From NCBI RefSeq assembly GCF_004135975.1, contig NZ_CP026538.1, positions 1,240,001 through 1,304,000 of the forward strand: 64,000 bases of DNA. The letters run 5' to 3'. Shown piece after piece: positions 46,525 to 54,933 of the stretch. The stretch is from Solidesulfovibrio carbinolicus. Lineage in GTDB: Bacteria > Desulfobacterota > Desulfovibrionia > Desulfovibrionales > Desulfovibrionaceae. Each line of letters begins with the position of its first letter. Position 1 is the first letter of the stretch. The notes beneath the pieces are model-generated. The model had not been told where the DNA came from. It saw nothing but the letters and a program-made list of their open reading frames with translations, and searched no databases. A program made the position numbers and the translations under genes.

Positions 46525-47050
46525 AACGAAACCGAAGGTCGCCGTGTTGGCCGACGTCAAGGACGTGGACGCGGCCCTGGCCGAACTGGCCGGCATCCAG
46601 CGCGACGTGGCTGCCCTGGAGTGCGTCATGAACGACTCCATCGACCGGATCAAGGCCGAGGCCAAGGCGCAGTCGGAACCGTTGCTGACCCGCAAGAAAG
46701 ACCTGGAAGCGGCCCTGGCCAATTTCGCCACGGCCCGCAAGGACGATCTTTTCCCGAAAAAGAAGTCCCTGGAAATGACTTTCGGCGTCCTGGGATTCCG
46801 GCAGTCCACCAAGCTCAAGACTGCGGTGAAATGGACCTGGAAACTCGTTCTGGAACGGCTCCAGGAGCTGGCCGAAGGCGATGCGGGCAAGCCTTTCCGC
46901 GAAGCGCTGCGCACCAAGGTCGAGGTGGACAAGGAAGCCATGCGCGACTGGCCGGAAGAACGCCTGAAGACGGTCGGCGTCCGCAAGGTGGCCGAGGATG
47001 AATTCTATTACGAACTCAAGGGTGAAACGATCAAAGAGGCTGCCGCATGA
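46517..47050 (+). CDS. gam: Host-nuclease inhibitor Gam
   Basis: The 177-residue protein matches Mu Gam: a long N-terminal helix pair (VDAALAELAGIQRDVAALEC, then IKAEAKAQSEPLLTRKKDL) and a Ku-like part (KKKSLEMTFGVLGFRQSTKL). Gam binds DNA ends and blocks exonucleases such as RecBCD. GGAGGTG lies before the ATG; the start overlaps the previous gene by 8 nt. Confidence 0.93.
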   Translation: MARTKPKVAVLADVKDVDAALAELAGIQRDVAALECVMNDSIDRIKAEAKAQSEPLLTRKKDLEAALANFATARKDDLFPKKKSLEMTFGVLGFRQSTKLKTAVKWTWKLVLERLQELAEGDAGKPFREALRTKVEVDKEAMRDWPEERLKTVGVRKVAEDEFYYELKGETIKEAAA

Positions 47051-47322
47051 ACAAGGCTGATCTGGTCAACTGCCTCGCCGAGCATGAAGGCGTGAGCAAG
47101 GCCCAGGCGGAACAGTGGCTGGATACCCTGACCAAGTACGTCATGGGCGCGCTGTGTTGCGGCCACAAGGTCACTTTGCCGGGCCTGGGGCATCTGGAGC
47201 CGGTCACACGCAAAGAACGCAAGGGCCGCAAGCCCCGGACCGGCGGCGAGATCGACATCCAGGCCAAACGGAGCGTGAAGTTCCAGCCCGGGAAGGCCCT
47301 CAAGGATGCGCTGACTGCCTGA
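47047..47322 (+). CDS. HU/IHF-family DNA-binding protein
   Basis: The 91-residue protein has the HU fold: MNKADLVNCLAEHEGVSKAQ, VTLPGLGHLEPVTRKERKGR, then a beta arm (RTGGEIDIQAKRSVKFQPGK). HU is needed for Mu transpososome assembly, so a phage-encoded copy fits the setting. The arm lacks the usual RNPQTG and has RKPRTGG in its place. Confidence 0.9.
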   Translation: MNKADLVNCLAEHEGVSKAQAEQWLDTLTKYVMGALCCGHKVTLPGLGHLEPVTRKERKGRKPRTGGEIDIQAKRSVKFQPGKALKDALTA

Positions 47323-47324
47323 TC

Positions 47325-47388
47325 CCTGCGAAACCGCCCCCATGCGGGCGGTCGTCCGGGCGTGGCGGCCCGGGCCTGACGAGCAGCC
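47325..47388 (+). repeat. Repeated intergenic phage element, copy 2
   Basis: The 64-nt copy of 42486-42548, with changes mostly in the hairpin loop and four single sites. It begins 2 nt after the HU stop codon. Confidence 0.75.
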
Positions 47389-47455
47389 GATGCGCTTGGG
47401 ACCATCTGCCTTCTAAGCAGGAGGTCCGGGGCGCTTACAACCAAACGAGGTATCC

Positions 47456-48034
47456 ATGGCAACGCGACCGTTTGTCTCCTGCGCGGCCATCTACAACATG
47501 CAAAGCAAGGTGTTCTTCGGCACGTTGCTGCCGGCCACGTCGCTTTCCTATGAGACCGACAAGGCGCTTCTTGTGGAGCTCTTCGGCCGCATCCTGGGCG
47601 GCGAAGGCGCTTCCTGGTCGAAGCTCTCCCTAGGGGAGCGCAACCAGGTCCTGGACGCCTTGGCGGCGCAGTGGTTGCCCGATCATGCGGCCGTGGACAT
47701 TCCGCTTTTGCCCAAGCGCCTCCGGGACTGGAAGAAAGGCGACAAGGCCGACGGCTACGAGCGCCTGGACATTCCCGCCGGGCCGCTGGCGCGCCAGAAG
47801 CGCTACATCGTGACCCTGTGGCTGCTGCTTGGCTACGAACCCAAGAGCCTCGACGGCCGGGTGTCCAAGCAGTTCGGCGTCGAGCGGTTCGTCTGGCTGA
47901 CCGATCCGGCCGCCCTGGCCACCCTGGCCAAGGACCTGTGGAGCCGCTGCCGCAAAGCCGGCATCGATCCCGAGCCCCATGAAGGCATGGCCGGCAACGG
48001 CAAGGCCGGAAGCGGCCGGCGCGGCGCGGCATGA
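47456..48034 (+). CDS. Phage early protein, unknown (possible GemA-like)
   Basis: The 192-residue protein contains a short motif ETDKALLVELFGRILGGEGASWSKL, of which TDKALLVELFGRILGG is the centre, and a helical end (ATLAKDLWSRCRKAGIDPEP). Mu GemA/gp16 sits at a similar place in the order and has a comparable mixture of helices, but I cannot make a firm match. The C-terminus is glycine- and arginine-rich. Confidence 0.6.
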   Translation: MATRPFVSCAAIYNMQSKVFFGTLLPATSLSYETDKALLVELFGRILGGEGASWSKLSLGERNQVLDALAAQWLPDHAAVDIPLLPKRLRDWKKGDKADGYERLDIPAGPLARQKRYIVTLWLLLGYEPKSLDGRVSKQFGVERFVWLTDPAALATLAKDLWSRCRKAGIDPEPHEGMAGNGKAGSGRRGAA

Positions 48035-48037
48035 CGC

Positions 48038-48379
48038 ATGGGGCCGGACGAACGCGAGGCGTTGCGGGCCGCCATCCTGGCCCGCCATCGGACCCTCTAC
48101 GCTTTCTGCAAGGCCACCGGCATCACCAAAAGCGTCGTGCTCCAGCTCCTGGCCGGGCGCTATCCCGGCAACGTGGAACGCCAGACGGCCCGCATCCGGG
48201 CCGCGCTGGCCGATGCCCCGGTTCTGGACGTGACACCCGGAGCGGTGTTTGCGGTGCTCGAGCGCATCGGCTGCGCCCGCTGCCGGGCCACGGACAAGCG
48301 CCGCTGCCGCAGTTGCCGCACCCTTTGGGAGAAGCAGGCCGAGGCGCTGACCGGCCTGTTTGGGCCAGCTGATGCGTAA
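48038..48379 (+). CDS. Small phage protein with HTH and cysteine cluster
   Basis: The 113-residue protein has an HTH-like part (LYAFCKATGITKSVVLQLLA) and a C-terminal knuckle (CARCRATDKRRCRSC) that could hold zinc with four cysteines. A DNA-binding regulator is the best guess. It is 3 nt downstream of the previous gene. Confidence 0.65.
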   Translation: MGPDEREALRAAILARHRTLYAFCKATGITKSVVLQLLAGRYPGNVERQTARIRAALADAPVLDVTPGAVFAVLERIGCARCRATDKRRCRSCRTLWEKQAEALTGLFGPADA

Positions 48380-48448
48380 GCAGCGGGCGAAACCGGGCCA
48401 GGGCCAACCGATGGTTTTCTCAATTTGGCTGAAGGAAGCGATAGCGGC

Positions 48449-48865
48449 ATGAGCGAAAAGCGCGCCAAGGAAATCACCATTTTGCTTCGTAACCAGGGCA
48501 AAACCGTCAAGCTGGAACTGTTCCCGGCAACGGCTTGGGGAGGCCCGGCAGGCTGTTACCGCCTGCGCCTTGACGGCTGCTGGCACAGCCCCGGCGGCAG
48601 CAAGCACGAATTCTTCGCGCCGGGCGGCATCGCCGGGCTCGTCGTCGCGCTGGCCAGCGGCGCTCCGGTGCAGCCTGAGGAATGCCCCAGGCTTCGCTGG
48701 GGCGACCGGGTGCGCGTTCCTAACGGGACCGGCGCTTACGACAAGACCTTTGTGTCCGGCCTGCCGATCCTGGGGCTGGATGGCCGTTGGTGGGTGACGG
48801 TCACAGGCCGCGATCTGCCTGTGGCCGTGGACACGCTGCTTCGCGCGACAGGGGGTGACCAATGA
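48449..48865 (+). CDS. Phage hypothetical protein
   Basis: The 138-residue protein is mostly beta in appearance (KEITILLRNQGKTVKLELFP, RLRWGDRVRVPNGTGAYDKT, GRWWVTVTGRDLPVAVDTLL). GAAGGAAG lies upstream of the ATG. It ends with ATGA overlap to the next gene. No family recognised. Confidence 0.65.
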   Translation: MSEKRAKEITILLRNQGKTVKLELFPATAWGGPAGCYRLRLDGCWHSPGGSKHEFFAPGGIAGLVVALASGAPVQPEECPRLRWGDRVRVPNGTGAYDKTFVSGLPILGLDGRWWVTVTGRDLPVAVDTLLRATGGDQ

Positions 48866-49314
48866 GCATCATCGACGACGTCTTGAAGCTCCTGGACAAG
48901 GGCTATCTGCCCTACCAGGGGCAAATTGAAGGGCACGTCTACGAGCCCCTTGGCTGCGGCCCCAAGCGCAAGCCACGGTGGTTTTGGAAGGAGCGCAAAT
49001 ACGTTTGCCTGGGCTGCGTTAAGCGGTGCTGTCTGGTCGATCCTGTGGGATTCGAGTTGATGCTGCCAGTGACTTACCAGACGAAGAAACTGGCGTTTGC
49101 GAGCTTGCCGGCGGTTTCGGCGCGTGAATTGGTCACGAAAAAGGCGTGGTTGACGATAGCGGAAGTGGCATTTGTATTGTCTATTGGCAGAAGCAAAGTT
49201 TGGGAAATGATTCAGGAAGGGAGACTGGAGAAGCATCCGGATTCACCGCCAGCGCGAGTGCTTACGGAGAGCGTCAGGAAAGAGCTGGAGAGAACCGACG
49301 TTTATCTATCATGA
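48862..49314 (+). CDS. Phage protein with Cys-rich part and C-terminal MerR/excisionase-type HTH
   Basis: The 150-residue protein has a cysteine-rich middle (CLGCVKRCC) and, after residue 90, a helix-turn-helix of the excisionase/HTH_17 type (WLTIAEVAFVLSIGRSKVWE, IQEGRLEKHP). The last 250 bp are more A+T-rich than the first half, so the 3' part may have been exchanged. It is the last plus-strand gene before the cargo operon and could be a middle-gene regulator. Confidence 0.65.
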   Translation: MSIIDDVLKLLDKGYLPYQGQIEGHVYEPLGCGPKRKPRWFWKERKYVCLGCVKRCCLVDPVGFELMLPVTYQTKKLAFASLPAVSARELVTKKAWLTIAEVAFVLSIGRSKVWEMIQEGRLEKHPDSPPARVLTESVRKELERTDVYLS

Positions 49315-49347
49315 TATTTACTGTTCCTCAATTGTAGTCCACAGCAC

Positions 49348-52299
49348 TCACTTCTTGTTCTTTTTCATAATGTTAAATGATTCATCGTAAGCTGCTTGTG
49401 CATCTTCCATACGACTATGGTCGCGGTACATATTGCCCAGGTTGTTGAGCGTCTCAGCCACTTTGGGCAAATAGGTGGCCGGATTGGTCGCGGCCAGATC
49501 ACGGTAGATCCTGAGGGCCTCTTCGTAGGCAGCCCGCGCTTCGCCCAGGCGGTTCTGGGCGCGATGTAGGTTGCCCAGATCGTTGAGCGTCATGGCCACA
49601 TAAGGTAGATAGGTGGCCGGATTGGTCGCGGCCAGATCACGAAGGCCCTTGAGGGCTTCGTCATAGGCCGACCAAGCCTCATCCATGAGGTTCAAATCAG
49701 AGAGCAGATTGCCCTGGTTATTGAGCGTCGTGGTCACATACGGCAGATAGGTGGCCGGATTGGTCGCGGCCAGATCACGAAAGACCTTGAGGGCCTTGTC
49801 GTAGGCCGACCGCGCCTCGCCCAGGCGGTTCTGGGCGCGATGTAGGTTGCCAAGATCGTTGAGCGTCATGGCCACATACGGCAGATAGGTGGCCGGATTG
49901 GTTGCAGCCAGATCACATCTAATCTTGAGGGCCCCTTCGTAGGCCGCCTGCGCCTCGTCCAGGCGGACCTGTTCGCGATGTAGGCTGCCAATATTGTGGA
50001 GTGTCATAGCCACATCCGGGAGATAGGTGGCCGGATTGGTCGCGGCCAGTTCGCGACTGATCTTGAGGGCATCTTCGTAGGCCGCCCGCGCCTCATCCAG
50101 ACGGTTTAATCGATAGAGTAAGTTGCCCAAGTTGTTGAGCGTCTTGGCCACATACGGCAGATAGGTGGCCGGATTGGTCGCGGCCAGATCGCGTCTCATT
50201 CTGAGGGCTTCTTCATAGGCCGACCGCGCCTCGTCCATGCGGTTCAACTCAGAGAGCAAATTGCCCAGGTTACTGAGCGTCATGGCCAGATCCGGCAAAT
50301 AGGCGGCCGGATTGGTCGCGGCCAGATCACGAAGGCCCTTGAGGGCCTCGTCATAGGCCGACCAAGCCTCATCCATGAGGTTCAAATCAGAGAGCAGATT
50401 GCCCTGGTTATTGAGCGTCGTGGTCACATACGGCAGATAGGTGGCCGGATTGGTCGCGGCCAGATCACGAAAGACCTTGAGGGCCTTGTCGTAGGCCGAC
50501 CGCGCCTCGCCCAGGCGGTTTATATGATAAAATAGATTGCCCAAGTTGTTGAGCGTCTTAGCCACATCTCGCAGATAAGTGGCCGGATTGGTCGCGGCCA
50601 AAACACGGAAGGCCTCGAGGGCCTCTTCGTAGGCCGTCTGCGCATCATCCATGCGGTTCAATCTCTTGAGAAGATTGCCCAGATTGTTGAGCGTAGTGGC
50701 CACATATGGCAGATAGATGGTCGGATTGGCCACGGTCAGATCACGGAAGGCCTTGATGGCCTCCTCGTAGGCCACCCGCGCCTCATCCATGCGGTTCTGA
50801 TCGCTGTGCAAGATGCCCAGGTTATTGAGCGTCTTGGCCACATCCGGGAGATAGGTGGCCGGATTGGTCACGGCCAAAACACGGAAGGCCTCGAGGGCCT
50901 CTTCGTAGGCCGCCCGTGCCTCGTCAAGGCGGTTCATACCAAAGAGCAGATTGCCCAGGTTGTTGAGCGTTTTGGCCACATCCTGGAGATAGGTGGCCGG
51001 ATCGGCTGCGGCCAAATCCCGAAAGGCCTTGAGAGCCTCCTCGTAGACCACCCGCGCCTCGTCCAATTGGTTCAAATCAGAGAACAGGTTGCCCAGGTTG
51101 TTGAGCGTTGAGGCCACCTTGGGCAGATGAGCAATTGGATTGGTTGTGGCCAGATCTCGTCTGATCTTGAGGGCCTCATCGTAGGCCGTCCGCGCATCGT
51201 TCATGCGGTTCTGAACATGATGAAGATTGCCTAGATTATTGAGCGTCGTGGCCACTTTGGGCAGGTGAGTTGCCGGATTGGTCGCGGCCAGTTCGCGACT
51301 GATCTTGAGGGCCTCTTCGTATGCCGCCCGCGCATCGTTCATGCGGTTCAAATCAGAGAGCAAGTTGCCAAACCCATTGAGTACAACAGATTTATTTGAC
51401 AAGTCCTTAGACTGAATAGCAATTATCTGACAAGTCTCGTAAAGAGGCAGAGCTTTTGCGAAGTTGTTTAAATTGTGCTCGAATCTAGCATAAGCTAATA
51501 GAGCATTAAAATTGTCCGGAACAGTATCTACGAGCTCTTGATGTACATTTTCTGCATCTGCAAACTGAAATTTGAGGGCAAACAGATTTGCTTTTAACAA
51601 ATAGGCCTCAACTACGTTCTCAATCTCCTTCTCCGCCTCTTTTTTCTTAAGCTTCGCTGCATCCATCGCTTGACGTAATCTCTCCTGGTTCAAGACATTC
51701 AGGGACGCATCAATATCCCCGCCTAAAAACAAACGCATAGCCTCCCGATAGATGTCCGACATTTGTCCCGGCTTAATGCGGGCAGCCTCTTCAGCGAATT
51801 TAGGTATAGTTGCCAAGAGGCGGTCACGCTCTTTCTGAAGACTGGCAATCTCCTTAGCCGCATCATCATTAATTTTCATCAAATCCTCAACGCGTTTTCT
51901 ATAATTAGTCTCAACAACTTCAGTGCCTTTGATGCCGTAATACAGCCTAGCCATCTCTTCGCGCGCGCTAGATTTGCAAATAACAACCAATAAAGGTTTA
52001 ATATCTGGATTATTGGGCAACACAACATTGTAAAGCTCGTAAAAATTCACAACTTCGTAATCCAACTTCTTGACTGTAACATCTGTAATATCACCAATAT
52101 TTCGAGTTTCAAAAACTAATGAAAAATCTCCAAAATTACCCGTTACAGTGTCACTCGCCCCATTTGCATGAATTTGAACATTTACGACCGCAGGCCCTCC
52201 AAGCCTATTCTCGACCACTTTACCCTTTAGCACAACAGACGCAAGACCATCACAGAAAGGATACAGTACACATATTATAATGACAGCAATGCTACGCAT
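49348..52299 (-). CDS. Exported TPR-repeat protein (prophage cargo)
   Basis: The 983-residue protein starts with a signal-like hydrophobic segment (MRSIAVIIICVLYPFCDGLA), has a carboxypeptidase-regulatory-like domain (about residues 25-95), a charged coiled coil (about 120-230) and then one degenerate plus fourteen regular 46-residue TPR units with the frame NPATYLP-VA-TLNNLGNL---NR-DEAR-AYEEAL---RDL. This is the kinesin-light-chain-like TPR type. Two units are identical after a recent 220-bp duplication. The start overlaps the upstream gene by one nucleotide (TAATG). G+C is lower than the phage average at the 5' end. Partner and role are unknown. Confidence 0.8.
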   Translation of the reverse strand: MRSIAVIIICVLYPFCDGLASVVLKGKVVENRLGGPAVVNVQIHANGASDTVTGNFGDFSLVFETRNIGDITDVTVKKLDYEVVNFYELYNVVLPNNPDIKPLLVVICKSSAREEMARLYYGIKGTEVVETNYRKRVEDLMKINDDAAKEIASLQKERDRLLATIPKFAEEAARIKPGQMSDIYREAMRLFLGGDIDASLNVLNQERLRQAMDAAKLKKKEAEKEIENVVEAYLLKANLFALKFQFADAENVHQELVDTVPDNFNALLAYARFEHNLNNFAKALPLYETCQIIAIQSKDLSNKSVVLNGFGNLLSDLNRMNDARAAYEEALKISRELAATNPATHLPKVATTLNNLGNLHHVQNRMNDARTAYDEALKIRRDLATTNPIAHLPKVASTLNNLGNLFSDLNQLDEARVVYEEALKAFRDLAAADPATYLQDVAKTLNNLGNLLFGMNRLDEARAAYEEALEAFRVLAVTNPATYLPDVAKTLNNLGILHSDQNRMDEARVAYEEAIKAFRDLTVANPTIYLPYVATTLNNLGNLLKRLNRMDDAQTAYEEALEAFRVLAATNPATYLRDVAKTLNNLGNLFYHINRLGEARSAYDKALKVFRDLAATNPATYLPYVTTTLNNQGNLLSDLNLMDEAWSAYDEALKGLRDLAATNPAAYLPDLAMTLSNLGNLLSELNRMDEARSAYEEALRMRRDLAATNPATYLPYVAKTLNNLGNLLYRLNRLDEARAAYEDALKISRELAATNPATYLPDVAMTLHNIGSLHREQVRLDEAQAAYEGALKIRCDLAATNPATYLPYVAMTLNDLGNLHRAQNRLGEARSAYDKALKVFRDLAATNPATYLPYVTTTLNNQGNLLSDLNLMDEAWSAYDEALKGLRDLAATNPATYLPYVAMTLNDLGNLHRAQNRLGEARAAYEEALRIYRDLAATNPATYLPKVAETLNNLGNMYRDHSRMEDAQAAYDESFNIMKKNKK
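49611..49830. repeat. Internal duplication in the TPR gene, copy 1
   Basis: These 220 bp recur at 50301-50520 with two differences, offset by 690 bp, exactly five repeat units of 138 bp. Confidence 0.9.
50301..50520. repeat. Internal duplication in the TPR gene, copy 2
   Basis: See the copy at 49611-49830; identity is about 218 of 220, far above that of other units, so it is recent or kept by gene conversion. Confidence 0.9.
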
Positions 52300-53123
52300 T
52301 ACAGATTCCTTGAAAGCTGAACAACCGGAGATTTTCCACGAGGAATCAAACGGCCTCGCCACACACTAAATCCATAAGCTTCGACTACCATGGATAATTC
52401 AGATTTCATTGCAAGGTCCGATGAGAGCGTTGCGACAAAGTAACCGCTCTCGTCCGAGTGTAGCGTAACTCGATCTAGAGTCACCTTGGCGTTAGAAATT
52501 GGATTTCCGTCTTCGTCCTGAACCGTGCCAGAGACAATGCATGTCATAGGACGAACAGCAAGATAAACCTCTTCACTCAAGGAGACGGAGCTGTTTATCG
52601 GCTCAAAATCAACCCCCTCCAACGACACGACAACCTCTTTCTCTCGATAACTACTTGACAGTCCTGAAAAATGCACTTGCCCCTTGGCGTCAATAGCTTC
52701 GCTTCTGCGCCCTTTTACATCCAACAGGACAACACCTTTGCTCTTTAAGACGAGGTCATTTCGCCCTTTTTCGCCATGAACGTAAATTATAACTGAGAAA
52801 TCTTCCAAGGGACGAAAAACATACCCTCCTACAAGAACAAGTGCAAAGCCGACTACAGCACCGCCGAGTTTTAATTTGCCCCCTAAAACATCGCCTTCAT
52901 ACGTACCCGATGATGGCAAAATGCCAAAAAGAAAGCCTGCAACAGAAGCAGCAAGGATACATAATATTATATAATAAATACTCCTTGCAAGTCCAAGCCT
53001 AACAATCCATTCAGCTCGTTGAATATCCTGAAAGAAGTGAATCGCTATAGATGTCCCTACAATCAAGAACAACGAAACCACAACAATTAATCTATAAGAA
53101 ATTCTAGGATTACTCTTTTTCAC
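52299..53123 (-). CDS. Membrane protein with carboxypeptidase-regulatory-like domain (prophage cargo)
   Basis: The 274-residue protein has three hydrophobic helices (LIVVVSLFLIVGTSIAIHFF, IYYIILCILAASVAGFLFGI, VVGFALVLVGGYVF), then a beta-rich part that ends in a CarboxypepD_reg-like domain (SGTVQDEDGNPISNAKVTLD, SDESGYFVATLS). It is the first gene of a two-gene operon with the TPR protein, which has a similar domain. Base composition is about 45% G+C, unlike the phage. The family is not one I recognise. Confidence 0.7.
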   Translation of the reverse strand: MKKSNPRISYRLIVVVSLFLIVGTSIAIHFFQDIQRAEWIVRLGLARSIYYIILCILAASVAGFLFGILPSSGTYEGDVLGGKLKLGGAVVGFALVLVGGYVFRPLEDFSVIIYVHGEKGRNDLVLKSKGVVLLDVKGRRSEAIDAKGQVHFSGLSSSYREKEVVVSLEGVDFEPINSSVSLSEEVYLAVRPMTCIVSGTVQDEDGNPISNAKVTLDRVTLHSDESGYFVATLSSDLAMKSELSMVVEAYGFSVWRGRLIPRGKSPVVQLSRNL

Positions 53124-53317
53124 AGCCTAGCGTCCTCCTGGGGTGGGTTTGACAGAAATCTCAACTTCTCGTTGGTCCTATTTTAAGGGAGGTCTACAGT
53201 TGCTCAAAAAACATCTCTCACATTGCTGCATTATTTTGAGTCCATTTCCGTCCAGCCGACATCTGACCTAAAACACGAAACTGTCTATGTTCACCCTATA
53301 CCTTCTGGAGGTGAAGC

Positions 53318-53818
53318 ATGACTCAATTTTCTGATACAAACATTGAAAACCACATCAAATCCGCAGCAATAAAACATGTCCAGCCGCCAGAAATCGTCCA
53401 AGCCATCGTCTCAGTTGAATCCGGTATAAACCCGTTTGCTATGCGGTTCGAGCAAATATTCTACGACCGCTACATAAAAGGCAAGCCATTATCCTTCGCC
53501 CCGCCCGGTTGCTCCAAAGATACCGAGGCCATCGGCCGCGCCACCTCCTGGGGCCTGCTCCAGATCATGGGCGAAACGGCCCGCTCCATCGGTTTTCGCG
53601 GCTGGTTCGGCGAGCTGCTGACCCCGGAAGTCGGCCTGGAATGGGGTTGCAAATATCTGGCTCGGCTGCGCGACCGGTTCCTGAATGCCGGCGGCTGGGA
53701 AGTCGTTTGTCGTGCCTACAACGGCGGTCCCGGCAATGCCCACAATCCCGCAAACACCTATCCGGCCAAGGTGCTGGCGCATCTGCCGGGCGGCGTCTGG
53801 CCGCAGGAGGGCTTTTAA
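53318..53818 (+). CDS. Phage lytic transglycosylase (endolysin)
   Basis: The 166-residue protein has an SLT-type fold with catalytic Glu34 in SVESGINPFAMRFE, the GLLQIMGETAR motif, and AYNGGPGNAHNPANTYPAKV near the end. It has no signal peptide, so it needs a holin or other export. The ATG is preceded by GGAGGTGAAGC. It opens the late gene block. Confidence 0.88.
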   Translation: MTQFSDTNIENHIKSAAIKHVQPPEIVQAIVSVESGINPFAMRFEQIFYDRYIKGKPLSFAPPGCSKDTEAIGRATSWGLLQIMGETARSIGFRGWFGELLTPEVGLEWGCKYLARLRDRFLNAGGWEVVCRAYNGGPGNAHNPANTYPAKVLAHLPGGVWPQEGF

Positions 53819-53820
53819 CC

Positions 53821-54273
53821 ATGCAGACGCAAACCCCACCCCCCGCGCCCGCCACCACCCCGGGCCACACCCCGGCCATCACCCCGGAAGCCGTGGCTTC
53901 GGCGCTGAACATCCTGGGCGAAGTGGCCAAGGGGCTTCTTGCCAAACCTGAACCGGTTGCGGCCGATTTGGCGCAAGCGCCCGCGACCGAAACGACTGCC
54001 GGCCCGGCCGCCGCCTTACCGACTTCGGTCGAGGGCATCGCGCGCTTCGCCGACGTCCTTGATCTGCCGATGGCGGCTCAGGTTGGCCGGGTCCGGGAAC
54101 CGCTGCTCACGTCCAGCCGCTTTTGGACCATGATCGGCACCGTGGCCACCCTGGCCGTCCAGCACCCCATCGGGTTCGAGCTGTCGCCCATTACCCAGGT
54201 GTGCATCGCCGGCGTGGCCGGCATCTACATCGCCGCCCGCACCATCAAGGGCGGCCGGCGGATCGAGGCGTAA
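53821..54273 (+). CDS. Phage membrane protein, possible holin
   Basis: The 150-residue protein has a proline-rich N-terminus and a helix pair near the end (MIGTVATLAVQHPIGFELSP, ITQVCIAGVAGIYIAARTIK). It follows the lysozyme gene by 2 nt. A holin role is inferred from position and topology. Confidence 0.6.
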   Translation: MQTQTPPPAPATTPGHTPAITPEAVASALNILGEVAKGLLAKPEPVAADLAQAPATETTAGPAAALPTSVEGIARFADVLDLPMAAQVGRVREPLLTSSRFWTMIGTVATLAVQHPIGFELSPITQVCIAGVAGIYIAARTIKGGRRIEA

Positions 54274-54274
54274 C

Positions 54275-54685
54275 ATGGATCAATCGCTGGCGGCGACCTT
54301 GCTTAAAATCCTGTCGGCCATGGACGCGGGCACGATTGCGTTTGTGGCGGGCCTTGTCACGCTCACGCCCATGGGGCTGGTGCTGCTCATCGTGGTCTTC
54401 TGGCAGGTCGAGGATCGCCGCCGGCGAACCGACTTAGCCCGGTATCGCCAGGACATGGACAACCTGCTCAAGACCTACGGCGACGACCTGCGGCTGGTGA
54501 CCGCCTATTACAAGGACAACGTCAAGCTGGTCGAGGGCTACCAATCCCTGGCCGCGAGCCTACACGATCAGGTCGTGCTCAACACGCAGGTCATGCAGCG
54601 CATGGTGGACGCCATTTGCACCAACCAGTTTTGCCCGTCGGGGCGCATTGCCAAGGGCGAAAGCCCCTTGAGGAGCGGAATTTGA
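54275..54685 (+). CDS. Phage membrane-anchored protein, possible spanin-like
   Basis: The 136-residue protein has one membrane helix near residues 20-45 (TIAFVAGLVTLTPMGLVLLI) and a charged helical body. It lies in the lysis block and could be an Rz-like protein, but a lipoprotein partner is not seen. It overlaps the next gene by TGATG. Confidence 0.55.
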   Translation: MDQSLAATLLKILSAMDAGTIAFVAGLVTLTPMGLVLLIVVFWQVEDRRRRTDLARYRQDMDNLLKTYGDDLRLVTAYYKDNVKLVEGYQSLAASLHDQVVLNTQVMQRMVDAICTNQFCPSGRIAKGESPLRSGI

Positions 54686-54930
54686 TGAACCTCGAACGCG
54701 CGGCCATGGTCGGCCAGAAGACCGAAAAAGAGCTCACGGCCAAGGGCCTGGCCATCAAGGCGTCGGGCCTGAGGGACTCCCTGCGCTTGAGCTTGCTGCT
54801 CACCACGCCGGTGGAAGAACTCAATGACGAGCGCATCGCCTCCCAGGCCCTGGAGCTGGCCGAAACCGTGATCGGGCTGCGGGCCGTCCGCGCCGAGATC
54901 GTGGCCATCAACAAGCACCTGGGGAGCTGA
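54685..54930 (+). CDS. Small phage protein, unknown
   Basis: The 81-residue helical protein (MNLERAAMVGQKTEKELTAK at the start) follows AGGAGCGG. Mu-like phages carry a small protein before the terminase small subunit at this place. No family recognised. Confidence 0.65.
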   Translation: MNLERAAMVGQKTEKELTAKGLAIKASGLRDSLRLSLLLTTPVEELNDERIASQALELAETVIGLRAVRAEIVAINKHLGS

Positions 54931-54933
54931 CCC

